From Marinifilum sp. N1E240 (lineage in GTDB: Bacteria > Bacteroidota > Bacteroidia > Bacteroidales > Marinifilaceae): a stretch of DNA of 64,000 nucleotides. The translations under genes and the position numbers were made by a program. Below the pieces are notes generated by a model that was given only the letters and a program-made list of their open reading frames with translations, made no database searches and was not told where the DNA came from. Below are positions 42,328 through 51,541 of the stretch, one piece after another (position 1 is the stretch's first letter; each line of letters opens with the position of its first letter). The stretch is taken from the NCBI RefSeq assembly GCF_009295825.1, contig NZ_WHKF01000012.1, positions 1 through 64,000 of the forward strand, given 5' to 3'.

Positions 42328-44478
42328 GTGAAAATTGCACTAATTTATAATAAAGACATTCAGGGTGTAATCAATACCTTCGGAATGCAAAACAAAGAGT
42401 TCTACAATGAGGCAACAGTTAAAAAAGTTGCTCAAAGTTTGGAGAAGGCTGGTCATAATGTATCCGTTCTTGACGGAAATATGTATGTAATAGAACGCTT
42501 ACAGAATTTTATGCCACGCACCATTGAAGGAGAACAAATGGGAATGGTGTTTAATATGGCGTATGGCATACAAGGTGAGAGTCGTTATACACATATTCCT
42601 TCTATGCTTGAAATGCTCGGAATTCCATATGTAGGATCTAGTCCATCTGGTCATGCTCTTGCTTTAGATAAGGTAATGACAAAGATTATTTGGCAAAGCA
42701 AAGGTTTACCAACGCCTGATTTTTGGGTATTTAATTCCCCCAATGATGATCTTTCGGATGTAAAATATCCTGTTATTGTAAAGCCTAAAATGGAAAGTGT
42801 TTCCTTTGGTTTGAAGATTGTTTACAATGAGGAAGATTTAAGAGAATCAATCAATTTTGTGACGACAGAGTTTCAGCAACAAGCATTAGTCGAGCAATTT
42901 ATCAGAGGTAGAGAATTTTGCGTTGGTTTATTGGGAAATACTCCAATAGAAGCCTTTCCAGTATTGGAGATTGATTTGGAAGGTGATCCTGATGGAATAC
43001 AAACAGTAACCGATAAAAAGGAAAAGCCAAAACAAAAGGTTTGTCCTGCCAATCTGTCTTCTGACTTGGCTGAGCAAATGGTTAATTTCAGTAAACAAGC
43101 CTTTAATGCTTTGGAGCTGCGTGATTTTGCCAGGGTTGATATCCGTTTGGATGAACAGGGGAATATTTACCTTTTGGAAATTAATTCTATGGCTAGTTTG
43201 GGAGAATCGGGTTCCTATCCAACAGCAGCTAAAGTAGCTGGTTACGATTTTCAGAAATTGGTTAATAAGATGTTGGATGTTGCTGCGGTGAGGTATTTTT
43301 CCAATAGTTTGTTATCGGAAATGCCAGAGGAGAAAAACAAAAGATTGTCTTTTAATTCCCGATTACGTTCCTATTTAAGAAGTCGCCAGCAGAATACTGA
43401 GATTTTACTCAAGAAATTGGTGAATATTGATTCACATGTAAGAAATATTGAAGGAGTAAATAAGTGTACAGCTTTGATAAAATCGGAGTTAACACAACTC
43501 GGGTTTACCAATGAAATATTTCCACAGTATGAGGTGGGAAATATGATGTATTTCACCAATTCCTATAACGAAGAGGTAGATTATTTAATCTTAATGCCTA
43601 TTGATGATTTTCTAACCATGGCAGATCATGATAATTATCAGGAAACAGAACATCGTTTATATGGAACTGGTATTTGGGAAAATAAAGGTGGTGTTGTCAC
43701 GTGTATATCGGCATTACAGTCTTTACGCTTTTCTAAACTGATAAGAAAAATAAAAATTGGAATATTCCTTATTACAGATTCTTCGATTAGCGGGAAATTT
43801 TCAAGAAATCTGATAAAAGGAAAATCTTTATATGCAAAAAAAGTATTGTCGATGCATGGAGGAGGAATTGAAGATACAATTATTACTTCACGTTCGGGCT
43901 CTGCTTTATTTTCTTACGATATAAAATTAATTGACTCAAGTGCATCCGAAAATGTAACTAGTGCTTCACAAACTTTCTTTAAGACAATAGCTGGGATTAT
44001 TGATTTGAGTAAGAACAATCCTGATAGTGTAATTGCTCCTTATCAGTCTGATTTTAAATCGAATATTTTTAAAGTTCAGGCTTATGGTACTTCAAAAATC
44101 AGTACTCGTTTTAACTCCAAAGAAGAATTTACACAAGTAGAATCTAAAATTAAAAAACTTGTAGCACTTCCTAAAAGCAAACAAAAATTGTATCAAATGC
44201 ATTTTGATGGAGGTGTAACTCGTCCTCCAATGATTGGTAATGATGTCACCAGTGAGCTATTCCAAAAAATAAAAGAAATTGCAAAAGGAATAGATACAAG
44301 AATTAGGGAAGAACACAGATGGAGTTCATCTGACATTTGTTCAATAGGTTCAGATAAACCTAAAATTGATGGATTAGGAGCCATAGGCGGTTTCGACAAA
44401 CAGAAATCCGAGTTTATTATGAGACATAGTCTTGTTGATAGAGCTTTGCTTCTATCCTTGATATTAAAAGAAATCTAA
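42328..44478 (+). CDS. D-Ala-D-Ala-ligase-like ATP-grasp fused to an M20 peptidase-like domain
   Basis: A 716-residue fusion; the start is GTG 42328, 15 bases after the MscS stop. Residues 1-315 are a Ddl-like ATP-grasp: HIPSMLEMLGIPYVGSSP, LDKVMTKII, VIVKPKMESVSFGL, LVEQFIRGREFCVG, and the Mg site FARVDIRLD with EINSMASLGESGSYP. Residues about 350-716 resemble an M20 metallopeptidase, with LYGTGIWENKGG at 444-455 where active enzymes have GRGxxDxKGG, and TDSSISG where active enzymes have a DEE. The His in the first metal motif is also missing. The C-terminal half is likely a pseudoenzyme. Substrates unknown. Confidence 0.85.
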   Translation: MKIALIYNKDIQGVINTFGMQNKEFYNEATVKKVAQSLEKAGHNVSVLDGNMYVIERLQNFMPRTIEGEQMGMVFNMAYGIQGESRYTHIPSMLEMLGIPYVGSSPSGHALALDKVMTKIIWQSKGLPTPDFWVFNSPNDDLSDVKYPVIVKPKMESVSFGLKIVYNEEDLRESINFVTTEFQQQALVEQFIRGREFCVGLLGNTPIEAFPVLEIDLEGDPDGIQTVTDKKEKPKQKVCPANLSSDLAEQMVNFSKQAFNALELRDFARVDIRLDEQGNIYLLEINSMASLGESGSYPTAAKVAGYDFQKLVNKMLDVAAVRYFSNSLLSEMPEEKNKRLSFNSRLRSYLRSRQQNTEILLKKLVNIDSHVRNIEGVNKCTALIKSELTQLGFTNEIFPQYEVGNMMYFTNSYNEEVDYLILMPIDDFLTMADHDNYQETEHRLYGTGIWENKGGVVTCISALQSLRFSKLIRKIKIGIFLITDSSISGKFSRNLIKGKSLYAKKVLSMHGGGIEDTIITSRSGSALFSYDIKLIDSSASENVTSASQTFFKTIAGIIDLSKNNPDSVIAPYQSDFKSNIFKVQAYGTSKISTRFNSKEEFTQVESKIKKLVALPKSKQKLYQMHFDGGVTRPPMIGNDVTSELFQKIKEIAKGIDTRIREEHRWSSSDICSIGSDKPKIDGLGAIGGFDKQKSEFIMRHSLVDRALLLSLILKEI

Positions 44479-44607
44479 AAAAATGAAAACCAATGCAAGT
44501 CATTTATACTTATAAAAGACAAGTTAATGAATCAATGTTTAATTCATGGACATTGATTCAGGTTTTCTTAATTGCTTAGTATACAATGAAGTATAAATAA
44601 AACTTGT

Positions 44608-44675
44608 AGTCCTTCTGGAGCTACTAATAAATTAAAGCTGATAGTGTTATCAGCTTTTTTTGTACTCTTGTTTTA
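44608..44675 (+). repeat. tRNA 3'-end/terminator repeat, copy C
   Basis: AGTCCTTCTGGAGCTACTAA resembles the end of tRNA-Arg and copy B (GGGGCTACC). AAGCTGATA-GTGT-TATCAGCTT with a T-run follows, then GTACTCTTGTTTTAAC, a shortened version of the tail after copies A and B. No remaining tRNA sequence lies upstream. It is more diverged than copy B. Confidence 0.72.
44635..44661 (+). terminator. Terminator within copy C
   Basis: AAGCTGATA (44635-44643) and TATCAGCTT (44648-44656) form a 9-bp stem with a GTGT loop and a run of seven T. It can end the transcript of the ATP-grasp/M20 gene. Confidence 0.82.
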
Positions 44676-44939
44676 ACTCAATTTTATCCACAAGATTTGT
44701 CTAGACATTAAATCAGTTACTCCAATGTATTCTAGATAAGAATTATTGATGATGCTTTAGTATTTTGCATTACCTTACAAAGTATTTCAGTGATTATCAA
44801 CAAAAATAATCTGCTGATATAGCATTAGAGTTTTAAATGCTTAAAAGCAGAATTATGACATCATAAGATTTGAGAACTATAATACGGAAAAAGAAATTTA
44901 GTTTATCCTCAGTATGAATTTATAAATTAATACTATCCA

Positions 44940-45572
44940 TTGAATTTAAACAATCAATATCACTTCGAGATACTGGCAGTTATAATAACTGCTGTATTCA
45001 AGTTCATCCTAATGGATTGGATAAATTTAAGAGCATTCTATACATTTGGGGTTATTCTCTTTTGGTTGATTTACATTTTGTACAAAGTAAAAACGAATCC
45101 AAAAAGCTTGCACATTTGGGGTTTTAAGAAAGAGCACTTCAAGCAAACAATTATTTATTTAATCCCTTTAATTCTTATAAGTATTGTAATATCTATTATT
45201 TACGGTAGTTATAATAGTAAGCTGTCTTTTTCCTGGCATTTTATTTTGATATTCTTACTTTATCCGTGTTGGGGTATTATTCAACAATTTATGATGTTGA
45301 GTATTATATCACATTATCTGGTAGCCATTTCAGAGTTAAAAATTAACAGGTATTTTATTATTTTTCTAGTGTCAATTTTATTTAGCCTAATTCATTACCC
45401 AAGTTATTCGCTAATGATTTTCACCTTCTTTTTAGAAATGGTGTTTATTACGGTATATCTAAAATGGAGAAACTTGTGGGCTATAGGTCTAGCCCATGGT
45501 TGGATAGCAACATTTATATTGTACTTTATTTTGAATCGCGATCTTTGGTCTGAACTCTTTGCACGATTCTAA
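44940..45572 (+). CDS. CPBP/CAAX-protease-like membrane protein with altered active site
   Basis: A 210-residue protein with about six membrane segments. It begins at TTG 44940, since the only upstream ATG is closed by a stop. The CPBP pattern is visible: motif 2 FSLIHYP (His152) and motif 3 LAHGW (His186). At the position of motif 1, where active CPBP proteases have EExxxR, it has QQFMML (115-116). Loss of both glutamates suggests no glutamic-protease activity, or a variant chemistry. It converges on the DUF6320-type gene, overlapping its end by four bases. Confidence 0.7.
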   Translation: MNLNNQYHFEILAVIITAVFKFILMDWINLRAFYTFGVILFWLIYILYKVKTNPKSLHIWGFKKEHFKQTIIYLIPLILISIVISIIYGSYNSKLSFSWHFILIFLLYPCWGIIQQFMMLSIISHYLVAISELKINRYFIIFLVSILFSLIHYPSYSLMIFTFFLEMVFITVYLKWRNLWAIGLAHGWIATFILYFILNRDLWSELFARF

Positions 45573-46291
45573 ATGTCAAAGAATCTACGCAACTTTATTT
45601 CAACCTTGAGCCTGTAATGTACAAATAACAATAATGTTGATATTGGTATAAGGCATGACCCTGCAATGATACTCCATCGAAGTTGGATAGCATTTTTAAA
45701 ATAGAATGATATGAAAAATTCGGTGCATATAAGAAATATGCCAATTGCTAAAAATATCACAGCTAAGATGTTGAAACCATGATGTTTTGATATTTTTACA
45801 ATCCACAATACCATTATCAATAGAGCATATAGCGAAACAAGAATTGGTATGCCAAGCTTTATTCCCCATCCTGTGTTTGAACTTATCAAGTCTAGAAGTA
45901 TAATGAGAAGAGCATTGGAAAATAAATTGCCCAAGACTAAAAAAAAGGCTTTGTTCAGACAGAATATGAAACAGCTAATGTTGGCAAAAAGTGCAATCGA
46001 GACAACTATATTATACAATGACCAAGTGATGGTTTTGTTTAAAATTAAATTGATAATCATTGTTGCAATACTTCCGGATAGCAAAATTATGCCAGATATT
46101 TCCCAAAATAGTTTTCGTTTCTGAGCATTTGTCAGGTTCTTACCACCATTCTGGATTTCACTCTCAAAATTAACTTGTTTTGATTTCGATGCACAAGGGA
46201 CACTCGTTTTCTCTCCTGCGGATAAGCCACACAATGGGCAAGAAGTCATATCGATGTCCAATTCTACACCACAATAATTGCAAAAGCTCAT
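45569..46291 (-). CDS. DUF6320-type membrane protein with zinc ribbon
   Basis: A 240-residue protein. It starts with a zinc ribbon, MSFCNYCGVELDIDMTSCPLCG (two CxxC pairs at 4-7 and 18-21). A charged linker and about six membrane segments (about 68-230) follow. This build is that of DUF6320. It lies 3 bases after an HxxxDG acyltransferase gene on the same strand, a pairing also found for DUF6320 in other bacteria (from memory). Its last four bases overlap the convergent CPBP gene. Role unknown. Confidence 0.72.
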   Translation of the reverse strand: MSFCNYCGVELDIDMTSCPLCGLSAGEKTSVPCASKSKQVNFESEIQNGGKNLTNAQKRKLFWEISGIILLSGSIATMIINLILNKTITWSLYNIVVSIALFANISCFIFCLNKAFFLVLGNLFSNALLIILLDLISSNTGWGIKLGIPILVSLYALLIMVLWIVKISKHHGFNILAVIFLAIGIFLICTEFFISFYFKNAIQLRWSIIAGSCLIPISTLLLFVHYRLKVEIKLRRFFDI

Positions 46292-46294
46292 ATC

Positions 46295-47578
46295 CTAAAT
46301 TTTATTTTTCAGTTTCACATTTATTCCCTGCTGACTAAGAAAGTGAAGGAATTTTTGCTCAAATTCTTTTGATTTGGAAATATTTCCAAAACTCAAAACA
46401 AGTTTATTACCATATCCAATAACTCCACAATTTAATTTAAGCTTTTTATTTGGAGGAGGTGGTGTAATAGCAAAAAAATTGACTTTATTGCTAATTAAAG
46501 ATGGCAACTCTACCTTTCCCAAATTGGTTACTACTCCGCTGTATTGGTTGGCTCCTTCTGAATAGTATTTTAGATGCAGAACAAGATTTTTTAACCATAA
46601 AGGTATTCCTCTGAGCAATATTTTTTTTTCGCTGCCAACATTGCGAGAGATTATTTTACTAATGAGTTTTTCGTTTGTTTCCACCTGCATTTTATGATAG
46701 ACGATTTTGAGTATCTCTTCAAATGAATATTTGCCCAAGCGAAAATCTATTTCGGGCATTACAAAAAGTGAAAAATTACGCATTGTCTTACTTGGGTACA
46801 TTTTTCTGAGATTAACAGGAACTTGGATTCGAGCAATATGATTCCTTAGAGATTTGCCTTTTCCCTTACATTCAAAATAAATGTTTTGCAGAACTAAAAG
46901 ATATACCGCGACTAAGTATTCGGTTATGCTTACGTCTTTTTCTTGTGCTTTTTGTTGAATTTCTTTGATTGGTAAAATGGCGTACAAAATATCAAAGCGT
47001 GGCTTGTTACTTAGTTGGAAAGGCAAATGAAATGCCTTTGTTTGCCTTGTAATTGTTGGGATGTTTTCTTTAAAATAGCGATGATATGCATCTTCAAATT
47101 CTTCTTTATCGTAATCATTAATAGAAAATTGATCTATTTGATTATTATGTATTAATCCTCTCTCATTAAAATAGTAGATAAGAATTGATTTTAGAAAGAC
47201 GAACAGACCGTGACCATCCGTCAGGATGTGCGAGAACTCAACACTTAGCTTATTTTTAAAGACAAGGATTCTTAGTAATAATTTATTTTCTTTATTCGTA
47301 CAAAATGCTCTGCAAGGTAGGTTGTCATCAGGCATAACTTTTACTGAATCTTTTACCTGTTCGAGGTAATACCAGAAAAATCCTTTACGTAATTGTACTT
47401 TAAAATAATGAAATCTAATTTCTGCCTTTTTAATAGCAATAAGAAGATTGCTTATGACAATCTTTTCTGTTAGCACTGCCGATAATCTTATAACTGTAGT
47501 ATGCTCCTTGTTGCGAATAGCTGGAAATATTTTTGCTGCATTATCCAAAGGACTCCAGAAGGGTTTATTCTTTTTCAT
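46295..47578 (-). CDS. HxxxDG acyltransferase (condensation/alcohol acetyltransferase-like)
   Basis: A 427-residue protein of the CoA-dependent acyltransferase superfamily. The catalytic motif is HILTDG at 117-122. A central segment (ARIQVPVNLRKMYPSKTMRNFSLFVMPEIDF) matches the second half of alcohol-acetyltransferase-like and condensation-like enzymes. Members transfer acyl groups to alcohols or form ester/amide bonds, sometimes on lipids. No carrier-protein gene is nearby. It is translationally close to the DUF6320-type gene (3-base gap), which suggests that it acts at the membrane. Confidence 0.8.
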   Translation of the reverse strand: MKKNKPFWSPLDNAAKIFPAIRNKEHTTVIRLSAVLTEKIVISNLLIAIKKAEIRFHYFKVQLRKGFFWYYLEQVKDSVKVMPDDNLPCRAFCTNKENKLLLRILVFKNKLSVEFSHILTDGHGLFVFLKSILIYYFNERGLIHNNQIDQFSINDYDKEEFEDAYHRYFKENIPTITRQTKAFHLPFQLSNKPRFDILYAILPIKEIQQKAQEKDVSITEYLVAVYLLVLQNIYFECKGKGKSLRNHIARIQVPVNLRKMYPSKTMRNFSLFVMPEIDFRLGKYSFEEILKIVYHKMQVETNEKLISKIISRNVGSEKKILLRGIPLWLKNLVLHLKYYSEGANQYSGVVTNLGKVELPSLISNKVNFFAITPPPPNKKLKLNCGVIGYGNKLVLSFGNISKSKEFEQKFLHFLSQQGINVKLKNKI

Positions 47579-47714
47579 TGTATAATGGTTTGTTTGAAAA
47601 CCAAATCTTTAGATTAAAGTTAGCAATAAAATAAACCATTGAATAATTAAAATCCCTAACTTGTTATTCAAGCTTTTCAGTAGTTACTGCTGAATGTAAT
47701 AAGTTTAATATATC

Positions 47715-48167
47715 GTGAGGGAAATTTTAATCATTTTTTTCAGTAGTTGGAAATTTGCAGCAGTTTTTCCAATTGCCATATATGGATTTGAAATGTCTTT
47801 TTTTGAGACAATACTATACACCAATATTGGTGGGTTAGTTGGACTCGTGTTATTTACATTTACTTCTAAAGGTTTAATTAAAATTTACGATGTTTTATTA
47901 CCTGTTATTTTCAAAAATAGGATAAAACCTAAGAGAATATTTACAAAAAGAAGGCGGCGAATTATAAAATTTAAAGCCAAGTATGGATTGCCCGGAATAG
48001 TTCTACTCACGCATGTGGTCTTGTCTATTCCTATTGGGATTTTCCTAATAACAAAATACTTTGGGAATAATAAATATAGTTACTTGTATATGGTTTTGGG
48101 GCAAGTTTTCTGGTCATTTATTTTCACACTTTTTTATACTGAGGTAAGGACCTTGATTTCAATATGA
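47715..48167 (+). CDS. Small membrane protein of unknown function
   Basis: A 150-residue protein beginning at GTG 47715, with three to four hydrophobic segments (about 8-30, 35-60, 93-113, 120-145). A very basic cytoplasmic loop (IKPKRIFTKRRRRIIKFKAKYG) lies in the middle, followed by a glycine/proline turn (GLPGIVLLTHVVLSIPIGIFL). The pattern faintly recalls DedA/small multidrug-export-like proteins, but I cannot assign it. It is divergent from the acyltransferase gene. Confidence 0.65.
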   Translation: MREILIIFFSSWKFAAVFPIAIYGFEMSFFETILYTNIGGLVGLVLFTFTSKGLIKIYDVLLPVIFKNRIKPKRIFTKRRRRIIKFKAKYGLPGIVLLTHVVLSIPIGIFLITKYFGNNKYSYLYMVLGQVFWSFIFTLFYTEVRTLISI

Positions 48168-48252
48168 CAGTAATTTTTTTGTATTCAATGAGCAACTATA
48201 TTGAATCGATTATTAAAGTTTAAATATTGAAAGAATTAGTTTTTATTTATAA

Positions 48253-49659
48253 ATGGAAATCATGAAACACAGAATTGAAAATGATACAATGGGCGCAGTT
48301 AAGGTTCCTCAAAGTAAATATTGGGGTGCTCAAACTCAAAGATCACTGGATAATTTCAAAATTGGCGTTTCAGGATCAATGCCTAAAGAAATTGTGCATT
48401 CTTATGCTTATGTGAAAAAAGCAGTTGCTCTTATAAATGGGGAATTAGGATTGTTATCTAAAAAAAAATCTACATTAATTGCCAAAGTATGTGATGAAAT
48501 TATAGAGGGTAAATTGAATGAACATTTCCCATTAGTTGTTTGGCAAACAGGATCAGGAACTCATACAAACATGAATTGTAATGAGGTTATTGCTAATCGC
48601 AGTCATGTTATTCTTGGTGGAAACCTTAATGAAGGAAAACGTTTCATACATCCAATCGATGACGTTAATAAATCACAATCATCGAATGATACCTTCCCAA
48701 CTGCCATGCATATTGCGGCTTATACAAAAATCATCAGTTATTTAATTCCTAAAATAGAGTTATTGAAAGAGACGTTTGCCCTTAAGTCTGATTCTATGAA
48801 GGATATAGTTAAAATTGGTCGTACTCATTGGATGGATGCAACTCCATTAACTTTAGGACAAGAATTTTCGGGATATGTATCGCAATTAGAACATGGATTG
48901 CAGGCTTTAAAAAATACATTGCCGCACCTTTCGGAACTGGCAATAGGCGGAACGTCTGTGGGCACAGGAATAAATACTGTGCAAGGATATACAGAAAAAG
49001 TTGTAGATGAAATTGCAAAATTTACTTCCCTTCCTTTTGTTCCTGCAAAAAATAAATTTGAAGCCTTGGCTGCCAATGATGCAATTGTAGAATCTCATGG
49101 AGCACTTAAGCAATTGGCTGTAAGTATAATGAAGATTGCGAATGATATTAGATTTCTTGCTTCTGGACCAAGATCTGGAATAGGTGAAATTATCCTTCCA
49201 ACCAATGAACCAGGTTCGTCAATAATGCCTGGAAAAGTAAATCCAACTCAAATAGAGGCTTTAACTATGGTGTGTGCACAAGTTATTGGAAATGATACAA
49301 CGATCAGTATTGCTGGTTCAAATGGACATTTAGAGCTAAATGCTTTTAAACCAGTAATGATTAAAGCCTTTTTAGAGTCTGCATCATTACTTGCAGATGC
49401 ATGTCAATCATTTAACGATAATTGTTTAGTTGATCTTGTTCCTAACAGAACAAGAATTAATACTAACTTAAAAAATTCATTAATGTTGGTTACCGCCCTT
49501 ACTCCACATATTGGCTATGATAATGCTGCCAAAATTGCTAAAAAAGCATATGTTGATAATATTACTTTAAAGGAGGCAGCCATTGAACTTAAATTCCTAA
49601 CAGATGAACAGTTTGAATTTTGGGTAGATACTTTCAAAATGACAGGTCTGACCAAATAG
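48253..49659 (+). CDS. fumC: Fumarate hydratase, class II
   Basis: A 468-residue iron-independent fumarase that interconverts fumarate and malate in the citric acid cycle. The signature [13 protein letters not shown] is present at about 317-330, as are the N-terminal [21 protein letters not shown] and [13 protein letters not shown] regions. Length is normal. Start 48253 or the ATG 9 bases later are both plausible. Aspartase is the main relative, but the TNMNCNEV and QTGSGTHTN region fits fumarase. Confidence 0.93.
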   Translation: MEIMKHRIENDTMGAVKVPQSKYWGAQTQRSLDNFKIGVSGSMPKEIVHSYAYVKKAVALINGELGLLSKKKSTLIAKVCDEIIEGKLNEHFPLVVWQTGSGTHTNMNCNEVIANRSHVILGGNLNEGKRFIHPIDDVNKSQSSNDTFPTAMHIAAYTKIISYLIPKIELLKETFALKSDSMKDIVKIGRTHWMDATPLTLGQEFSGYVSQLEHGLQALKNTLPHLSELAIGGTSVGTGINTVQGYTEKVVDEIAKFTSLPFVPAKNKFEALAANDAIVESHGALKQLAVSIMKIANDIRFLASGPRSGIGEIILPTNEPGSSIMPGKVNPTQIEALTMVCAQVIGNDTTISIAGSNGHLELNAFKPVMIKAFLESASLLADACQSFNDNCLVDLVPNRTRINTNLKNSLMLVTALTPHIGYDNAAKIAKKAYVDNITLKEAAIELKFLTDEQFEFWVDTFKMTGLTK

Positions 49660-49843
49660 ATGTTGAAATTGGAATTTCGTACAAATAATCGGTATCATTT
49701 TTTATTTTCCTCTTCAATAGCCATACTTCCTTAAAAACTGTAAATCCTGGGTATGTTATTTCTCTGTTAATTTTTCTTTTGTAGACTAAATCTAAATAAT
49801 AAAACAATAGATTTAGTAGTTCAATTAAAATGTAAACTATAGT

Positions 49844-50749
49844 ATGAAAGGAAAAATAATCGTAGGTAGTATATTGGCAATTGCATCATTTGTTTTTGTT
49901 GCCTGTTCGAGTGATAGTGATAAAATGGATTTTGACAAGGACTTGTATGTTACTATTCCTGATTCAAGTTTTGAAGCAGAATTAATTGAACAAGGGATCG
50001 ATTCAGATGGTATAGTGAACCAGGAAATTCTCAAATCAGACGCTGAGAAAGTTAGTGAATTGGATTTAAGTAATTCCAAAGCGGATAAAATAAAAGACTT
50101 AACGGGAATCGAAGCTTTTACAAATTTACATTATTTGGTTGCAAATCAACATGAAATTGCGAGTATCGATTTAAGCGCTAATACCTTATTAGATACAATT
50201 TACTTTAGTGGTAATTACTTAAACAGTATCGACTTAAGTGAAAATACAAATCTAATTTTAGTGGATGTTCAGGCTAATGGATTGAAATCAATTACAGGAA
50301 TTTCGGAATTGACACATCTAAAAAAACTGAATGTTTCCTGGAATGATTTGGAACAATTGACTGTTCAAAATGAATCGATTGAGGTTTTGCATGCTAGCCA
50401 AAATCTGTTAAGCTCTTTAAATACTGAAGGATCGGTCAATCTGAAGAATATTTTACTGAGAACGAATAAATTGGCAACAGTAAATTTTAGCTCCAATGTA
50501 TTGTTAGAAACCTTAGTGCTTCCTGACAATAAGCTTGAAAACATTAATTTAGAGCAGAATAGTAAGCTAACGCACTTTCATATTTTTGACAATTTACTTT
50601 CGGATTTGGATTTATCTAACAATCTTGACTTGGTAGAAATAAAAGTAGATCGAAACGAGTCTTTAACTTGCATTAAAATTAATGAGGGACAATATATTCC
50701 AAGTGTTTCCATATCTGATTATCAAAAGTTAAGTAGTACTTGTGATTGA
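49844..50749 (+). CDS. Leucine-rich-repeat lipoprotein
   Basis: A 301-residue lipoprotein (lipobox VAC, Cys21, followed by SSDSD). Residues about 65-280 are leucine-rich repeats of the 21-residue internalin-like type, for example LDLSNSKADKI, LHYLVANQHEI, IDLSENTNLI, LKKLNVSWNDL. The end has a conserved cysteine pair region (LTCIKINE...SSTCD), which may form a disulfide cap. It is probably displayed on the outer membrane and binds protein or glycan. Single gene. Confidence 0.85.
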   Translation: MKGKIIVGSILAIASFVFVACSSDSDKMDFDKDLYVTIPDSSFEAELIEQGIDSDGIVNQEILKSDAEKVSELDLSNSKADKIKDLTGIEAFTNLHYLVANQHEIASIDLSANTLLDTIYFSGNYLNSIDLSENTNLILVDVQANGLKSITGISELTHLKKLNVSWNDLEQLTVQNESIEVLHASQNLLSSLNTEGSVNLKNILLRTNKLATVNFSSNVLLETLVLPDNKLENINLEQNSKLTHFHIFDNLLSDLDLSNNLDLVEIKVDRNESLTCIKINEGQYIPSVSISDYQKLSSTCD

Positions 50750-50932
50750 TTTTGTGAAATTCTAGGAAAAGGTGATTAGTAGTAGTAATGATCAGATAAA
50801 AATGTATAGAATTCAAGTAAATCATATGAAATTATCTTTTCGCATACTTATTAATTAATTCCATTTTAAAGCATATTTTTTATAATTTCGTTGCTGCAAT
50901 AGGGTAAAAATAAACGATTAATAAGCATAAAA

Positions 50933-51541
50933 ATGGATATTAAAGCACTTAATGAAGAGTTAAGAGGTAAATCACCAAAGGAGATTATTGAATGGGCAGT
51001 TGAGTTCGGTAAAAAACCTGTAGTTACTACAAATTTCAGACCTTACGAAGCGGTTATTCTGCATGCTTGTGCCGAGGTGAAAAAGGATATGGAAGTTATT
51101 TGGTGCGATTCAGGGTACAATACATCCAATACCTATCGTCATGCCGAAGAAACAATAAAGCAATTGGACTTAAATGTAAAATTGTATGTTCCTAAGCAAA
51201 CTGCAGCACATCGCGATGTGGTTATGGGTATTCCTGATATTAATGATCCGAAACATGCTGAGTTTACCGAGCAAGTGAAGCTTGAACCTTTCAGAAGAGC
51301 TATGTCTGAGCACAAGCCAGATGTATGGTTTACAAACTTGAGAAAAGGACAAACTGCTTTCCGTGATTCTATTGACATTCTTTCACTTTCTGCTGATGGT
51401 ATGCTTAAAGTAAGCCCATTTTACGATTGGAGCGACGAGCAAATGGATCAATATCTTGCGGAGAATAATTTGGGAATTGAAACCAAGTATTTCGATCCTA
51501 CAAAAGTTCTTGGTAATCGCGAGTGCGGATTACATGGTTAA
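50933..51541 (+). CDS. Phosphoadenylyl-sulfate reductase-like protein
   Basis: A 202-residue member of the PAPS/APS reductase (CysH) family. The P-loop-like region VVTTNFRPYEAVILHACAE and WCDSGYNT bind the nucleotide. The catalytic Cys198 is in the end motif RECGLHG. The CC pairs that hold the iron-sulfur cluster in APS-type enzymes are absent, so the PAPS type is more likely, but it is shorter than E. coli CysH (244) and lacks other sulfate-assimilation genes around it. A terminator follows. Confidence 0.85.
   Translation: MDIKALNEELRGKSPKEIIEWAVEFGKKPVVTTNFRPYEAVILHACAEVKKDMEVIWCDSGYNTSNTYRHAEETIKQLDLNVKLYVPKQTAAHRDVVMGIPDINDPKHAEFTEQVKLEPFRRAMSEHKPDVWFTNLRKGQTAFRDSIDILSLSADGMLKVSPFYDWSDEQMDQYLAENNLGIETKYFDPTKVLGNRECGLHG

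Larger units (their letters stand above)
44479..44939. other. Spacer with tRNA-end copy C
   Basis: 461 bases without a gene. Copy C of the tRNA-end/terminator repeat lies at 44608-44675. A weak stem (AATCAATGT/ACATTGATT) lies at about 44530-44557. The rest is AT-rich, with no feature I can name. Confidence 0.5.

Noticed and set aside
44600-44665. Possible third tRNA gene at copy C
   Set aside because: Same reason as copy B; only the 3' end and terminator remain.
50933-51541. APS reductase of the iron-sulfur type
   Set aside because: The conserved CC pairs for the 4Fe-4S cluster are missing.
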